Source: Oscillospiraceae bacterium
GTDB taxonomy: Bacteria; Bacillota; Clostridia; Oscillospirales; Ruminococcaceae
Direction: 5' to 3'
Assembly: GCA_030539275.1 (NCBI GenBank)
Contig: JAUNSK010000032.1
Coordinates: 2,669 to 41,661, forward strand
DNA: 38,993 nt
How positions within the stretch are numbered: the first letter of the stretch is position 1; every line of letters starts with the position of its first letter. Shown here one piece after another: positions 32,287 to 38,993 of the stretch. The notes under the pieces are model-generated. The model searched no databases. It was given only the letters and a program-made list of their open reading frames with translations, and was not told the DNA's origin. A program made the position numbers and the translations under genes.

Positions 32287-33567
32287 ATGAAGAAATTATG
32301 TGATATGCAGACAGATGAACTCAAAGCCTTTGAACAGCAGGCACAGCGTGAGTACGATGATTTTAAGAGCCTTAACCTGAAACTTGATATGTCAAGAGGT
32401 AAGCCGTCACCGGATCAGCTGGATCTTTCTATGCCTCTTATAAATGTTCTTAACGGTGAAGAGCTGGTAACCGAAAATGGAGCGGACTGCAGAAACTATG
32501 GTATCCTTGACGGTATCCCGGAAGCTAAAAAAATGTTTGCTGACCTGCTTGGTGTTGCACCTCAGAATATAATTGTCTATGGCAACTCAAGTCTTGCAGC
32601 AATGTACGATACAATTTCACGAGCAGTAACACATGGTATTTTAGGTAATAAACCGTGGTCAAAGTATGATAAGGTAAAGTTCTTATGTCCTGTTCCCGGA
32701 TATGACAGACATTTTGCTATATGTGAATATTTCGGGATCGAAATGATAAATATTCCTATGAATGATGAAGGTCCGGATATGGACCTTATTGAAAAGCTTA
32801 TTGCTGAAGATGACAGCATCAAGGGAATCTGGTGTGTTCCTCAGTACTCAAATCCAACTGGAATTTCTTACTCTGATGAGGTTGTCAGAAGATTTGCAGC
32901 TCTCAGACCAAAGGCTGCTGATTTCAGAATATTCTGGGATAATGCATACTGTATTCATCATCTTGTTGATGAACCTAAGAACATACTTAACATATTTGAT
33001 GAATGCAATAAAAACGGCACAGAGGATATGGTGTTTGAATTTGCTTCAACATCAAAAATTACTTTCTCTGGCGCTGGTGTAGCTGTAATGGCTGCAAGTG
33101 AAAATAATGTAAACAGTATAAAAAAACAGCTTGGTATTTCTACAATAGGCTTTGACAAGATCAATCAGCTGCGCCATGTAAAGTATTTTAAAAATGCAGA
33201 TGGTATCAGGGAGCATATGAAAAAGCATAAAAACATTATTGCTCCTAAGTTTGAAGTGGTTATTAACGAGCTTGAAAAAAATATCAGGCCCCTTGGTATA
33301 GCACAGTGGCATAATGCACAGGGTGGTTATTTCATATCATTCAATGCAATGAACGGATGTGCTAAAAAAATAGTGTCTTTGTGTTCTCAGGCAGGTGTCG
33401 TACTTACAAACGCAGGTGCAACATATCCATATGGAAATGATCCTGATGACAGTAATATACGTATTGCACCAACATACCCTTGTGTTGAGGAACTGACAAA
33501 GGCAATGGAGCTCTTCTGTATATGCGTAAAGCTTGCATCAGTCCAGAAGCTTCTTAACTCAAAATAA
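32287..33567 (+). CDS. Class I/II aminotransferase, aspartate-aminotransferase-like (PF12897 type), 426 aa
   Basis: PLP-dependent aminotransferase. The motifs run DMSRGKPSPDQLDLS, RNYGILDGIPEAKKMFADLLGV, NSSLAAMYDTISRA (phosphate-binding part), PVPGYDRHFAICE, VPQYSNPTGISYS, DNAYCIHHL and FASTSKITFSGAGVA, where the lysine is the probable Schiff-base residue. The order fits the MocR-like/Asp_aminotransf branch (PF12897) of clostridial enzymes. The frame extends to ATG 32266, but AAGGAGG (32271-32277) lies downstream of it and serves the ATG at 32287 with nine bases' spacing. Monocistronic, with an upstream operator-like repeat and a perfect 15-bp terminator stem downstream. Confidence 0.88.
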   Translation: MKKLCDMQTDELKAFEQQAQREYDDFKSLNLKLDMSRGKPSPDQLDLSMPLINVLNGEELVTENGADCRNYGILDGIPEAKKMFADLLGVAPQNIIVYGNSSLAAMYDTISRAVTHGILGNKPWSKYDKVKFLCPVPGYDRHFAICEYFGIEMINIPMNDEGPDMDLIEKLIAEDDSIKGIWCVPQYSNPTGISYSDEVVRRFAALRPKAADFRIFWDNAYCIHHLVDEPKNILNIFDECNKNGTEDMVFEFASTSKITFSGAGVAVMAASENNVNSIKKQLGISTIGFDKINQLRHVKYFKNADGIREHMKKHKNIIAPKFEVVINELEKNIRPLGIAQWHNAQGGYFISFNAMNGCAKKIVSLCSQAGVVLTNAGATYPYGNDPDDSNIRIAPTYPCVEELTKAMELFCICVKLASVQKLLNSK

Positions 33568-33584
33568 TACCCTAATAAATTTTG

Positions 33585-33626
33585 CATGCACTCTGTACAA
33601 TGTCTGTACAGAGTGCATGTTTTTTA
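33585..33626 (+). terminator. Rho-independent terminator
   Basis: CATGCACTCTGTACA (33585-33599) pairs perfectly over 15 bp with TGTACAGAGTGCATG (33605-33619), followed by seven T. Confidence 0.9.
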
Positions 33627-33684
33627 TGCAGGAAAAATCATTAAAATATAGACAATAAATATATGGAAGAATTGTCGAAAACTC

Positions 33685-33713
33685 TTTACTTTAGATAAAA
33701 AATATAGTATTAT
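33685..33713 (+). promoter_or_regulatory. SigA-type promoter for the GH25 gene
   Basis: TTTACT (33685-33690), 17-bp spacer, TATTAT (33708-33713), about 55 bases before the TTG start. Confidence 0.6.
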
Positions 33714-33767
33714 ATCTTTATGACATAAAATTTGTCTATTCAATACGCAAAAAGGGGATTAAAGAAA

Positions 33768-34877
33768 TTGAACATTTTAAGGAAACGATTAATAACAGCT
33801 GCTGCCGGTATTGTTATACTAACAGCTTCTTTAATGGGGCAGTCGGTCAATGCAGTTAAAGCAACCGAACTGGGAATTGATATTTCAAAGTATCAGGGCA
33901 ATATTAATTTTTCTCAGCTGACCACAAATGATATAAAGTTTGTTATACTTCGTGCCGGCACAACAAAGTATGGTATCGATGCAAAGTATGAGGAGTATTA
34001 TAAAGGCCTTCAGTCAACAAATCTGAAAGTTGGTGCATATCTTTTCTGCAGTTCAACTACTCTTGAGGGATTCAAAGCCGATGCAGAAACTTTTATCAAG
34101 TATCTTAAAGGCAAAGATATGAAAATGCCGGTATACATTGATCTTGAGTCAGATGAACAGATGGCTGTCGGAAAACAGGCACTTACTACATATACAATTG
34201 CCGCACTTAACATTCTGAGGGAAGCAGGCTATACTGCAGGTGTTTACTCAAATAAATACTGGTATACAAATTATGTTGACAGACAGCAGATACTTGATGC
34301 AGGCTATGAGATATGGTGGGCACAGTATCCCACACTTTCAAATCCGATAAATCCTGGCAACTACAGTCTTAGTAATATGGCTGGAATGTGGCAGTATTCA
34401 AGTCAGGGTAAGCTAAACGGTATACCGGATAATACAGTAGATCTTAATATCGCATATAAGATCTATCCTGAGAATAAACCTGACAATAAAATTCCCGAAG
34501 AACAGTGGTACGTTACCGCAATGCCGACTCTCAGGCTCAGATGCGGTGCCGGTGTTTCATTTGGTTCGATCGGTGCAGTGCCAACCGGTACGATCCTCAG
34601 GGTAAATGAAAAAAAGCAAGCTGAAGGATATACATGGGGCAAGGTGACATATAACGGATATGTAGGCTGGTGTGCTCTTGATTATGCAATAAATCTAAGT
34701 GCTCAGCCTGATACAGATCTCAACGGAGATGGCAAAAAGGATATCAATGATTATTATGAATTAAAGAAATACCTGCTTGAGCCTGATAAAGAGTATAATA
34801 AAAAAGCAGACCTTAACGGCGACGGAGTAATAAACGTTTTTGACTGCCAGTACCTTAAGTCAAAACTTTTCGGATAA
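33768..34877 (+). CDS. Secreted GH25 lysozyme with SH3 domain and dockerin, 369 aa
   Basis: Signal peptide in residues 1-32 (RKRLITAAAGIVILTASL...). A GH25 muramidase domain (about 35-230) with ELGIDISKYQGNI at its start and VYIDLESDEQM, which carry the acidic catalytic residues of the family, and later YEIWWAQYP. An SH3 domain (about 243-305; LRLRCGAGVSFGSIGAVP, WGKVTYNGYVGWCALDYA) and a C-terminal dockerin (about 312-369; DLNGDGKKDINDYYELKKYL and DLNGDGVINVFDCQYLKS). It would cleave peptidoglycan from the cell surface or as part of a cohesin complex. The preferred start is TTG 33768 after AAAGGGG (33751-33757), not the TTG at 33732, which lies close to the promoter. Confidence 0.88.
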   Translation: MNILRKRLITAAAGIVILTASLMGQSVNAVKATELGIDISKYQGNINFSQLTTNDIKFVILRAGTTKYGIDAKYEEYYKGLQSTNLKVGAYLFCSSTTLEGFKADAETFIKYLKGKDMKMPVYIDLESDEQMAVGKQALTTYTIAALNILREAGYTAGVYSNKYWYTNYVDRQQILDAGYEIWWAQYPTLSNPINPGNYSLSNMAGMWQYSSQGKLNGIPDNTVDLNIAYKIYPENKPDNKIPEEQWYVTAMPTLRLRCGAGVSFGSIGAVPTGTILRVNEKKQAEGYTWGKVTYNGYVGWCALDYAINLSAQPDTDLNGDGKKDINDYYELKKYLLEPDKEYNKKADLNGDGVINVFDCQYLKSKLFG

Positions 34878-34889
34878 GATCTTCAAAGT

Positions 34890-34933
34890 CAGTTTTGGAT
34901 CATACATATAATGATCCGGGACTGGCCTTTTTT
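34890..34933 (+). terminator. Rho-independent terminator
   Basis: A 14-bp stem with three G-U pairs (34890-34903 with 34911-34924) around an ACATATA loop, followed by GCC and six T. Confidence 0.85.
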
Positions 34934-34959
34934 GTTTATTAAAGCCTGATAAGGAATAA

Positions 34960-35778
34960 ATGAAAAAATACAGCAAAAACTATAACAAACAATGTAGTTC
35001 GGAGATGATGAAGCACATGAAAAACAAAACTGTATTTGAGGTCACCGGATTAACTAAAAAATATAAAAAGCATACAGCAGTAAATAATCTTTCATTTTCA
35101 GGTTATAACGGTGAAATAATCGGGTTTTTAGGACCAAACGGAGCGGGAAAGACTACTACAATAAAAATGATGACCGGACTTGTACAAATAACAGACGGAT
35201 CAGTAAATATCTGCGGATCAGATATACAAAAATCTTATGAGAAGGCAGCCTCACATACAGGTGCGGTTATAGAAAATCCGGGTCTCTATCAGAACATAAG
35301 CGGTCAACGGAATCTTTCACTTTTTGCAATGGTAAAAAAAACACCGGTTAATATGCTTGAAGAAGTAAAGCTGCTTACAGGACTGGGGGACAGGCTCAAA
35401 GACAAAGTCAGAACATATTCACTCGGAATGAAGCAGAGACTTGGAATAGGCATAGCACTTCTGGGTTCACCGCAGCTGCTGATACTGGATGAACCTACAA
35501 ACGGACTTGATCCGATCGCTATCCGTGACCTCAGATTATTTCTAAAAAAACTTGCACATGAGAAAAATGTCTGCGTTCTTGTTTCAAGTCATATGCTTCT
35601 TGAGATGGAGAAACTCTGTGATCGTGTAGTAATAATAAATGATGGAAACATGATAGGCGAAACATCAGTTGAAAATCTCAGAGACAGTAATACAGATCTG
35701 GAAGATTATTATGTTTCATGTGTAGAAAGTATAAAGAACAGCGAAGGTGAAGATAATGTCAGTGCTGATAAGATTTGA
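34960..35778 (+). CDS. ABC transporter ATP-binding protein, bacitracin/lantibiotic export type, 272 aa
   Basis: ABC-2 exporter ATPase resembling BcrA/LanF proteins. Walker A GPNGAGKTT, signature TYSLGMKQRLGIG (the L-G-M-K-Q form usual in self-protection ATPases), Walker B LLILDEPTNGLDP, and H-loop VLVSSHMLLE. ATG 34960 has AAGGA close upstream. In-frame ATGs at 35005-35019 follow a GGAG and would give a start nearer the usual family N-terminus (KTVFEVTGLTKKY), so the first 15-19 residues are doubtful. The permease gene overlaps its last 23 bases, so the two are coupled. No peptide precursor or two-component genes are visible nearby. Confidence 0.85.
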   Translation: MKKYSKNYNKQCSSEMMKHMKNKTVFEVTGLTKKYKKHTAVNNLSFSGYNGEIIGFLGPNGAGKTTTIKMMTGLVQITDGSVNICGSDIQKSYEKAASHTGAVIENPGLYQNISGQRNLSLFAMVKKTPVNMLEEVKLLTGLGDRLKDKVRTYSLGMKQRLGIGIALLGSPQLLILDEPTNGLDPIAIRDLRLFLKKLAHEKNVCVLVSSHMLLEMEKLCDRVVIINDGNMIGETSVENLRDSNTDLEDYYVSCVESIKNSEGEDNVSADKI

Positions 35779-36763
35779 ACTCAGTAAAATTATTAAAAGT
35801 AAACTATTTATTTTTTTCATTATCCTGATCATAGCTGTAATGGCAGGATACATTATGTCTGAATACAGGGATGTAAAAGCGTTCAGAGACAACCCCGGAT
35901 ATCAGCAGGAGGTAATGTCATGGGAAGAAAGAGAACTAAATACTATTAAGTTTGGAACGCAGTCACTCAATGAGGATTACTGGCTGACAGATCTTCAGCG
36001 TGATCAGATAACACGCCGTATAGCGATAGCACAGTATCGTCTTGACAACAATATTCCGAAGGATGTATATAAAAATGTTTGGTGGTTCTTTAATGACAGG
36101 TCATTCAACACATCCTCAATGGTTGTCCTTGTTATGATCATTATTATTTCAGGACTGTGTATTGCCGGTGAATACCGCGGTGACACGATCCGTCAGGTTC
36201 TGCTCCTTCCTTATAACAGGTGGCGCATACTTCTCTCAAAAATAGCAGCCTGCGCTGTATCCGGACTGATACTGTATGGTATAGTTATTGTCACAGGTAT
36301 TTTATCCGGTTTTATACTGCATGGTACAGACAGAATAGATGCTCAGACTGTGCTTTATTTCAGGGATACAATAACTACGATGAAAATGAGTACTTACAGT
36401 ATTATTATCGTTCTTCTTAAACTTGTAGAAATACTGTTCTATATTATCTTCTCAGTTTTTATCTGCGTGATCAGCAGAAATGCTGCAATATCAATTGTTA
36501 TTTGTTCTTTCACAGGTGTTTTCTCAACTGTATTCGGTAATTTTATTTCAGAGTATTACAAATTTATCAGATATCTGCCTTTTCTGAATATTGATTTCAG
36601 AAAATTTCTCGACTTCGGGACAGTTCTGTGGCAGAGTGAAACAGGCTTCAACAGTATTGTTTATGAAAATATAACAGCTGTAAAATCAGTGTCCATATAT
36701 CTGATATCAGTTATTTTAATGCTTGCTTTATCTTTCATGATTTTCAGAAAACAGGATCAGTAA
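35756..36763 (+). CDS. ABC-2 permease, exporter partner, 335 aa
   Basis: Membrane subunit of the exporter. An N-terminal transmembrane helix (about residues 17-38) is followed by a soluble extracytoplasmic stretch of about 100 residues. Five more spans follow (about 121-145, 164-190, 219-252, 258-280 and 308-330), the layout of BcrB/LanE-type permeases. The open frame can start at a GTG (35747), but GAAGG lies upstream at the right distance for the ATG at 35756, which is preferred. It overlaps the ATPase gene and ends before a terminator. The substrate is probably an antimicrobial peptide or similar, by family only. Confidence 0.8.
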   Translation: MSVLIRFELSKIIKSKLFIFFIILIIAVMAGYIMSEYRDVKAFRDNPGYQQEVMSWEERELNTIKFGTQSLNEDYWLTDLQRDQITRRIAIAQYRLDNNIPKDVYKNVWWFFNDRSFNTSSMVVLVMIIIISGLCIAGEYRGDTIRQVLLLPYNRWRILLSKIAACAVSGLILYGIVIVTGILSGFILHGTDRIDAQTVLYFRDTITTMKMSTYSIIIVLLKLVEILFYIIFSVFICVISRNAAISIVICSFTGVFSTVFGNFISEYYKFIRYLPFLNIDFRKFLDFGTVLWQSETGFNSIVYENITAVKSVSIYLISVILMLALSFMIFRKQDQ

Positions 36764-36770
36764 TACGAAA

Positions 36771-36810
36771 AAAGCGCAGATCACAATAATCTGCGCTTTC
36801 TTTATTTTAC
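36771..36810. terminator. Terminator, possibly bidirectional
   Basis: AAAGCGCAGAT (36771-36781) pairs perfectly with ATCTGCGCTTT (36789-36799), followed by CTTTATTTT. On the minus strand a T run also follows (complement of the A run before 36771), so it may serve both convergent operons. The stretch 36810-36899 is AT-rich with no gene. Confidence 0.8.
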
Positions 36811-36899
36811 TTTTGTTCTACAATTTATTTTTATCTCTCTATTTATCTTTTTATTTTTTATATATCTATTTAGTTACTTATATATTTATTATTTACTGA

Positions 36900-37709
36900 T
36901 TACATGCTCATTTTTTTATCTGCGATCCAACCTGTAACAGAATAAATTATTACTGATATTACAAGATTAGAAATTATTCCGAGAATAATAAGTTTATTGT
37001 TAAATGATAAGTTCACCAGGTCTTCTACAGAACCTGCACTTGTGTTTAGTGATCCGCTGAAAATTGAGGATTTTGTTGCTAAGCTGAGAACTTTTGCAAT
37101 CAGCATCATTATAACATTAATAGCTACCCACATTCCGAAAGCTGTAATTCCCCTTAATTTGCTTTCACCAAGCAGTGAATTGGTTAATGTTATTGCTAGA
37201 TATATTACGATAATATTATTCAGGAATTCGAGTACTATATTTATAAGACATAAGATAACCGATCCCCACTTACCATCGAATGAATCAAGAACAACCTTAA
37301 TTGCATATCCTAGTGACAATTCCGGCTTAACATCTTTTGTAACAAGATACATATCAATTGAGAAAAAGCATATTGCAATTATTGTTGCAACAAAAGCTAC
37401 TAATAATGTGGTTATAAGCTTTGATGCAATTATTGCATATGGACTGGTAGGAGTAAGAAAAGGCATATATCCTTGTTTTTTAGAAAAATCAGTGTTGTAA
37501 ATATGAATTGCATAAATAACCAGGGCAATCAGTGAAGTTGTTAATGCAAGTACCAGTATAACCGATGAAACACCGATCATGAGATTAAGCTTTGTGATCA
37601 TTCCTATTATAAATGCAGCTTCCGTTACAAACAGGCCCATAAAAACAGCAAGAAGTACTGTTTTTGTTTTAATAATATCATACTTGACAAGCTTTATCAT
37701 GTTATTCAT
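36900..37709 (-). CDS. ABC permease of the YtrA-type operon, 269 aa
   Basis: Third gene of the minus-strand operon. Six transmembrane segments by hydrophobicity: about residues 16-38, 46-67, 95-125, 147-170, 182-205 and 240-262. It begins MNNMIKLVKYDIIKTK, typical of ABC-2-like permeases of GntR/YtrA-linked exporters. The open frame reaches 37724, but GGGGGAA (in the end of the preceding gene) is correctly spaced for the ATG at 37709. This is directly after the stop of the ATPase gene with a gap of two bases. Substrate unknown; envelope stress or peptide export is usual for such operons. Confidence 0.8.
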   Translation of the reverse strand: MNNMIKLVKYDIIKTKTVLLAVFMGLFVTEAAFIIGMITKLNLMIGVSSVILVLALTTSLIALVIYAIHIYNTDFSKKQGYMPFLTPTSPYAIIASKLITTLLVAFVATIIAICFFSIDMYLVTKDVKPELSLGYAIKVVLDSFDGKWGSVILCLINIVLEFLNNIIVIYLAITLTNSLLGESKLRGITAFGMWVAINVIMMLIAKVLSLATKSSIFSGSLNTSAGSVEDLVNLSFNNKLIILGIISNLVISVIIYSVTGWIADKKMSM

Positions 37710-37711
37710 AA

Positions 37712-38434
37712 TTATTTCCCCCATATATTGCTTGACAGACCTTCGTCTGCAGCATAGATTTCTCTGTACAGATCAGAAATGGATTTTCCGTGTTCTTCAC
37801 GCATAGCTTCTAATTCACCCTCAAGAGCCACACATCCGTTTTTAATCATTACAACGTTGTCAACAATTGTTTCAAGTTCATCAAAAAGATGACTTGATAT
37901 TATAAAGGTACTTGAAGGATTAGTAGCCTTGATAACGGCGTTTATGATCTGATCTCTGCCTAAGAGATCAATACCATTGAGCGGTTCATCAAGCATGATG
38001 ACCTGAGCGTCTCTCGAAAGTGTTGCGGTAATCTTAAGCTTTGCAGCCATACCTGATGAAAGTGACTTTATCTTCATACCGGGATCAAGCTGCATAAATT
38101 TCAGAAGATCATTAAATCTGTCATAACTGAAATCACTGAAAAAATCATGATAGTACTTAGCTACATCAGATATTTTCATATAATCATAGTAAAAAGGTTC
38201 TGTTGACATGTAGGCGATTTTTGATTTGGAATCGACCCCTATCGGAATTCCGCAGTATGTGCAGTGTCCGGATGAGAGTTTTACAAGTCCTGCAGCCACC
38301 TTCATCATAGTACTTTTACCGCTTCCGTTCGGTCCGACCAGCGCATACACTTTTCCTGGCTCGAACGAAACATTAAGATTGTTCAGTGCTTTCTTTGCAC
38401 CATACCCCTTTGTTGCATTTTCAAACTTTAACAT
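37712..38434 (-). CDS. ABC transporter ATP-binding protein, YtrB-like, 240 aa
   Basis: Walker A VGPNGSGKSTMMKV (about residues 34-47), signature-like SLSSGMAAKLKITATL (about 126-140) in place of LSGGQ, Walker B VIMLDEPLNGIDLLG and H-loop FIISSHLFDELE. The short length and the S-S-G-M signature fit ATPases of GntR/YtrA operons. The start overlaps the regulator's stop by one base (TAATG), with AAGGAGG in the end of the regulator gene as ribosome site, so translation is coupled. It ends just before the permease. Confidence 0.85.
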   Translation of the reverse strand: MLKFENATKGYGAKKALNNLNVSFEPGKVYALVGPNGSGKSTMMKVAAGLVKLSSGHCTYCGIPIGVDSKSKIAYMSTEPFYYDYMKISDVAKYYHDFFSDFSYDRFNDLLKFMQLDPGMKIKSLSSGMAAKLKITATLSRDAQVIMLDEPLNGIDLLGRDQIINAVIKATNPSSTFIISSHLFDELETIVDNVVMIKNGCVALEGELEAMREEHGKSISDLYREIYAADEGLSSNIWGK

Positions 38435-38799
38435 TATTTGTCCTCCTTGTCGTTTATGTCGTTAATAATGTTTATCACATCTCTGGTAGGGAATCCAAGC
38501 GAAGCCATCTTTTTTAAGAAATCATTTGCTATTTTTGAAACACATTCAGTAGTAAGTCTGCTTTTAAGGTTTATATCATCTATAAGGAATGTACCAAGTC
38601 CTCTTCGCGTATAACAGATGTTTTCAAGCTCAAGTTGTTTATATACTCTCTGTACTGTGTTGGGGTTAATAGTATAATACTCAGCAAGTTCACTGTTTGA
38701 TGGAAGTTTATCTCCGGGTTTCAATTCACTTATGATTATGCGTCTTTTTATATCATCAGCTATCTGAAGATATATCGGATAGTTAGAATCGAAATTCAT
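38434..38799 (-). CDS. GntR-family regulator, YtrA subfamily, 121 aa
   Basis: Short GntR regulator with only the winged helix and a small C-terminal helix pair. YPIYLQIADDIKRRIII...LKPGDKLPSNSELAEYYTINPNTVQRVYKQLELENICYTRRGLGTFLI is the classic YtrA pattern (residues about 6-72). The frame continues to 38820, but GAGGAGGT is six bases before the ATG at 38799. First gene of a three-gene operon with the ABC ATPase and permease. Its promoter overlaps the repeat-like GTGTACTATGTAAC, so it probably represses its own operon until an envelope-active compound is present. Confidence 0.88.
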   Translation of the reverse strand: MNFDSNYPIYLQIADDIKRRIIISELKPGDKLPSNSELAEYYTINPNTVQRVYKQLELENICYTRRGLGTFLIDDINLKSRLTTECVSKIANDFLKKMASLGFPTRDVINIINDINDKEDK

Positions 38800-38827
38800 T
38801 TTAGCACCTCCTCGCTTCACTAGTTAC

Positions 38828-38856
38828 ATAGTACACCACATAAATAATTTTGTCAA
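38828..38856 (-). promoter_or_regulatory. Promoter of the GntR/ABC operon
   Basis: On the minus strand: TTGACA (38856-38851), 17-bp spacer, TACTAT (38833-38828), about 29 bases before the start codon. The -10 lies in GTGTACTATGTAACTAG, a likely operator for the regulator. Confidence 0.7.
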
Positions 38857-38910
38857 TAGGTTTGCCAAAAAAATTTTTTGTATAATAATAAATTTTTTTA
38901 AAAAAAAGTG

Positions 38911-38939
38911 TTGACAAACAGAATCAAAAGTGATATACT
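38911..38939 (+). promoter_or_regulatory. Strong promoter reading off the right edge
   Basis: TTGACA (38911-38916), 17-bp spacer, TATACT (38934-38939), with TG one base before the -10. An A/T-only stretch (38864-38907) upstream looks like an UP element. The transcript starts near 38946 and leaves the window without an open frame. The combination is typical of rRNA or tRNA promoters, but the product lies outside the window. Confidence 0.75.
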
Positions 38940-38993
38940 GATAAAGCTGTCGGACGAGACAACAACTTGAAAGACAAGCAAAACCTTAAGTAT

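Noticed and set aside
36997-37500. 167-codon plus-strand open frame inside the ABC permease gene
   Set aside because: It is antisense to a convincing membrane protein with good start and operon context, and has no ribosome site or family pattern.

Overview
The window looks like chromosomal DNA of a low-GC, anaerobic clostridial bacterium close to Ruminococcus (R. flavefaciens-like). Four secreted proteins end in type I dockerin modules (duplicated DxNxDxxxxxxD calcium loops), which points to a cellulosome-type cohesin/dockerin system. The genes have strong Shine-Dalgarno sites, frequent TTG/GTG starts and AT-rich spacers. Species was not determined.

Left part (1-6.7 kb), accessory. It opens with a roughly 32-bp periodic array of A-tracts and inverted repeats, then a 17+5 bp hairpin that may be part of an oriT, and a MobA/MobL relaxase with no visible partner genes. 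Next is a minus-strand operon of two membrane-anchored alpha/beta hydrolases with a 46-residue membrane protein between them. It is divergent from a TetR-type regulator, and the two promoters overlap. A DUF6061-like protein, an unrecognised 315-residue protein and an orphan C-terminal gene fragment follow.

Middle part (6.7-17.4 kb). A zinc-ribbon membrane protein and a SigK-like sigma factor lead to a candidate small RNA or structured leader. Then come a dockerin-bearing C39-like/SH3b secreted protein and an M23 membrane peptidase. After these lies a compact block: hemerythrin-like protein, MarR regulator, ArsA/Get3-type ATPase, 70-residue helical protein, second ArsA/Get3-type ATPase, ABC ATPase and a frameshifted ABC permease. 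The MarR gene and the first ATPase share the promoter-overlapping motif AATACTTCG-N4-TAGAAT. The MarR and the small protein both end in a lysine-rich ...TIE tail. I consider this block the best candidate for an undescribed system.

Right part (17.4-39 kb). Housekeeping genes (prmA, a divergent type IIA topoisomerase pair, glutamine-dependent NAD synthetase, a class I aminotransferase) are interleaved with secreted dockerin proteins (leucine-rich-repeat type, CotH kinase type, GH25 lysozyme type). There are also a LiaF-like membrane protein, a DUF1232 protein, a PH-like protein and a FkbM methyltransferase. The window ends with a bacitracin/lantibiotic-type ABC exporter, a convergent YtrA-type GntR/ABC operon, and a strong promoter with an AT-rich upstream region that fires off the right edge, perhaps into a stable RNA operon.
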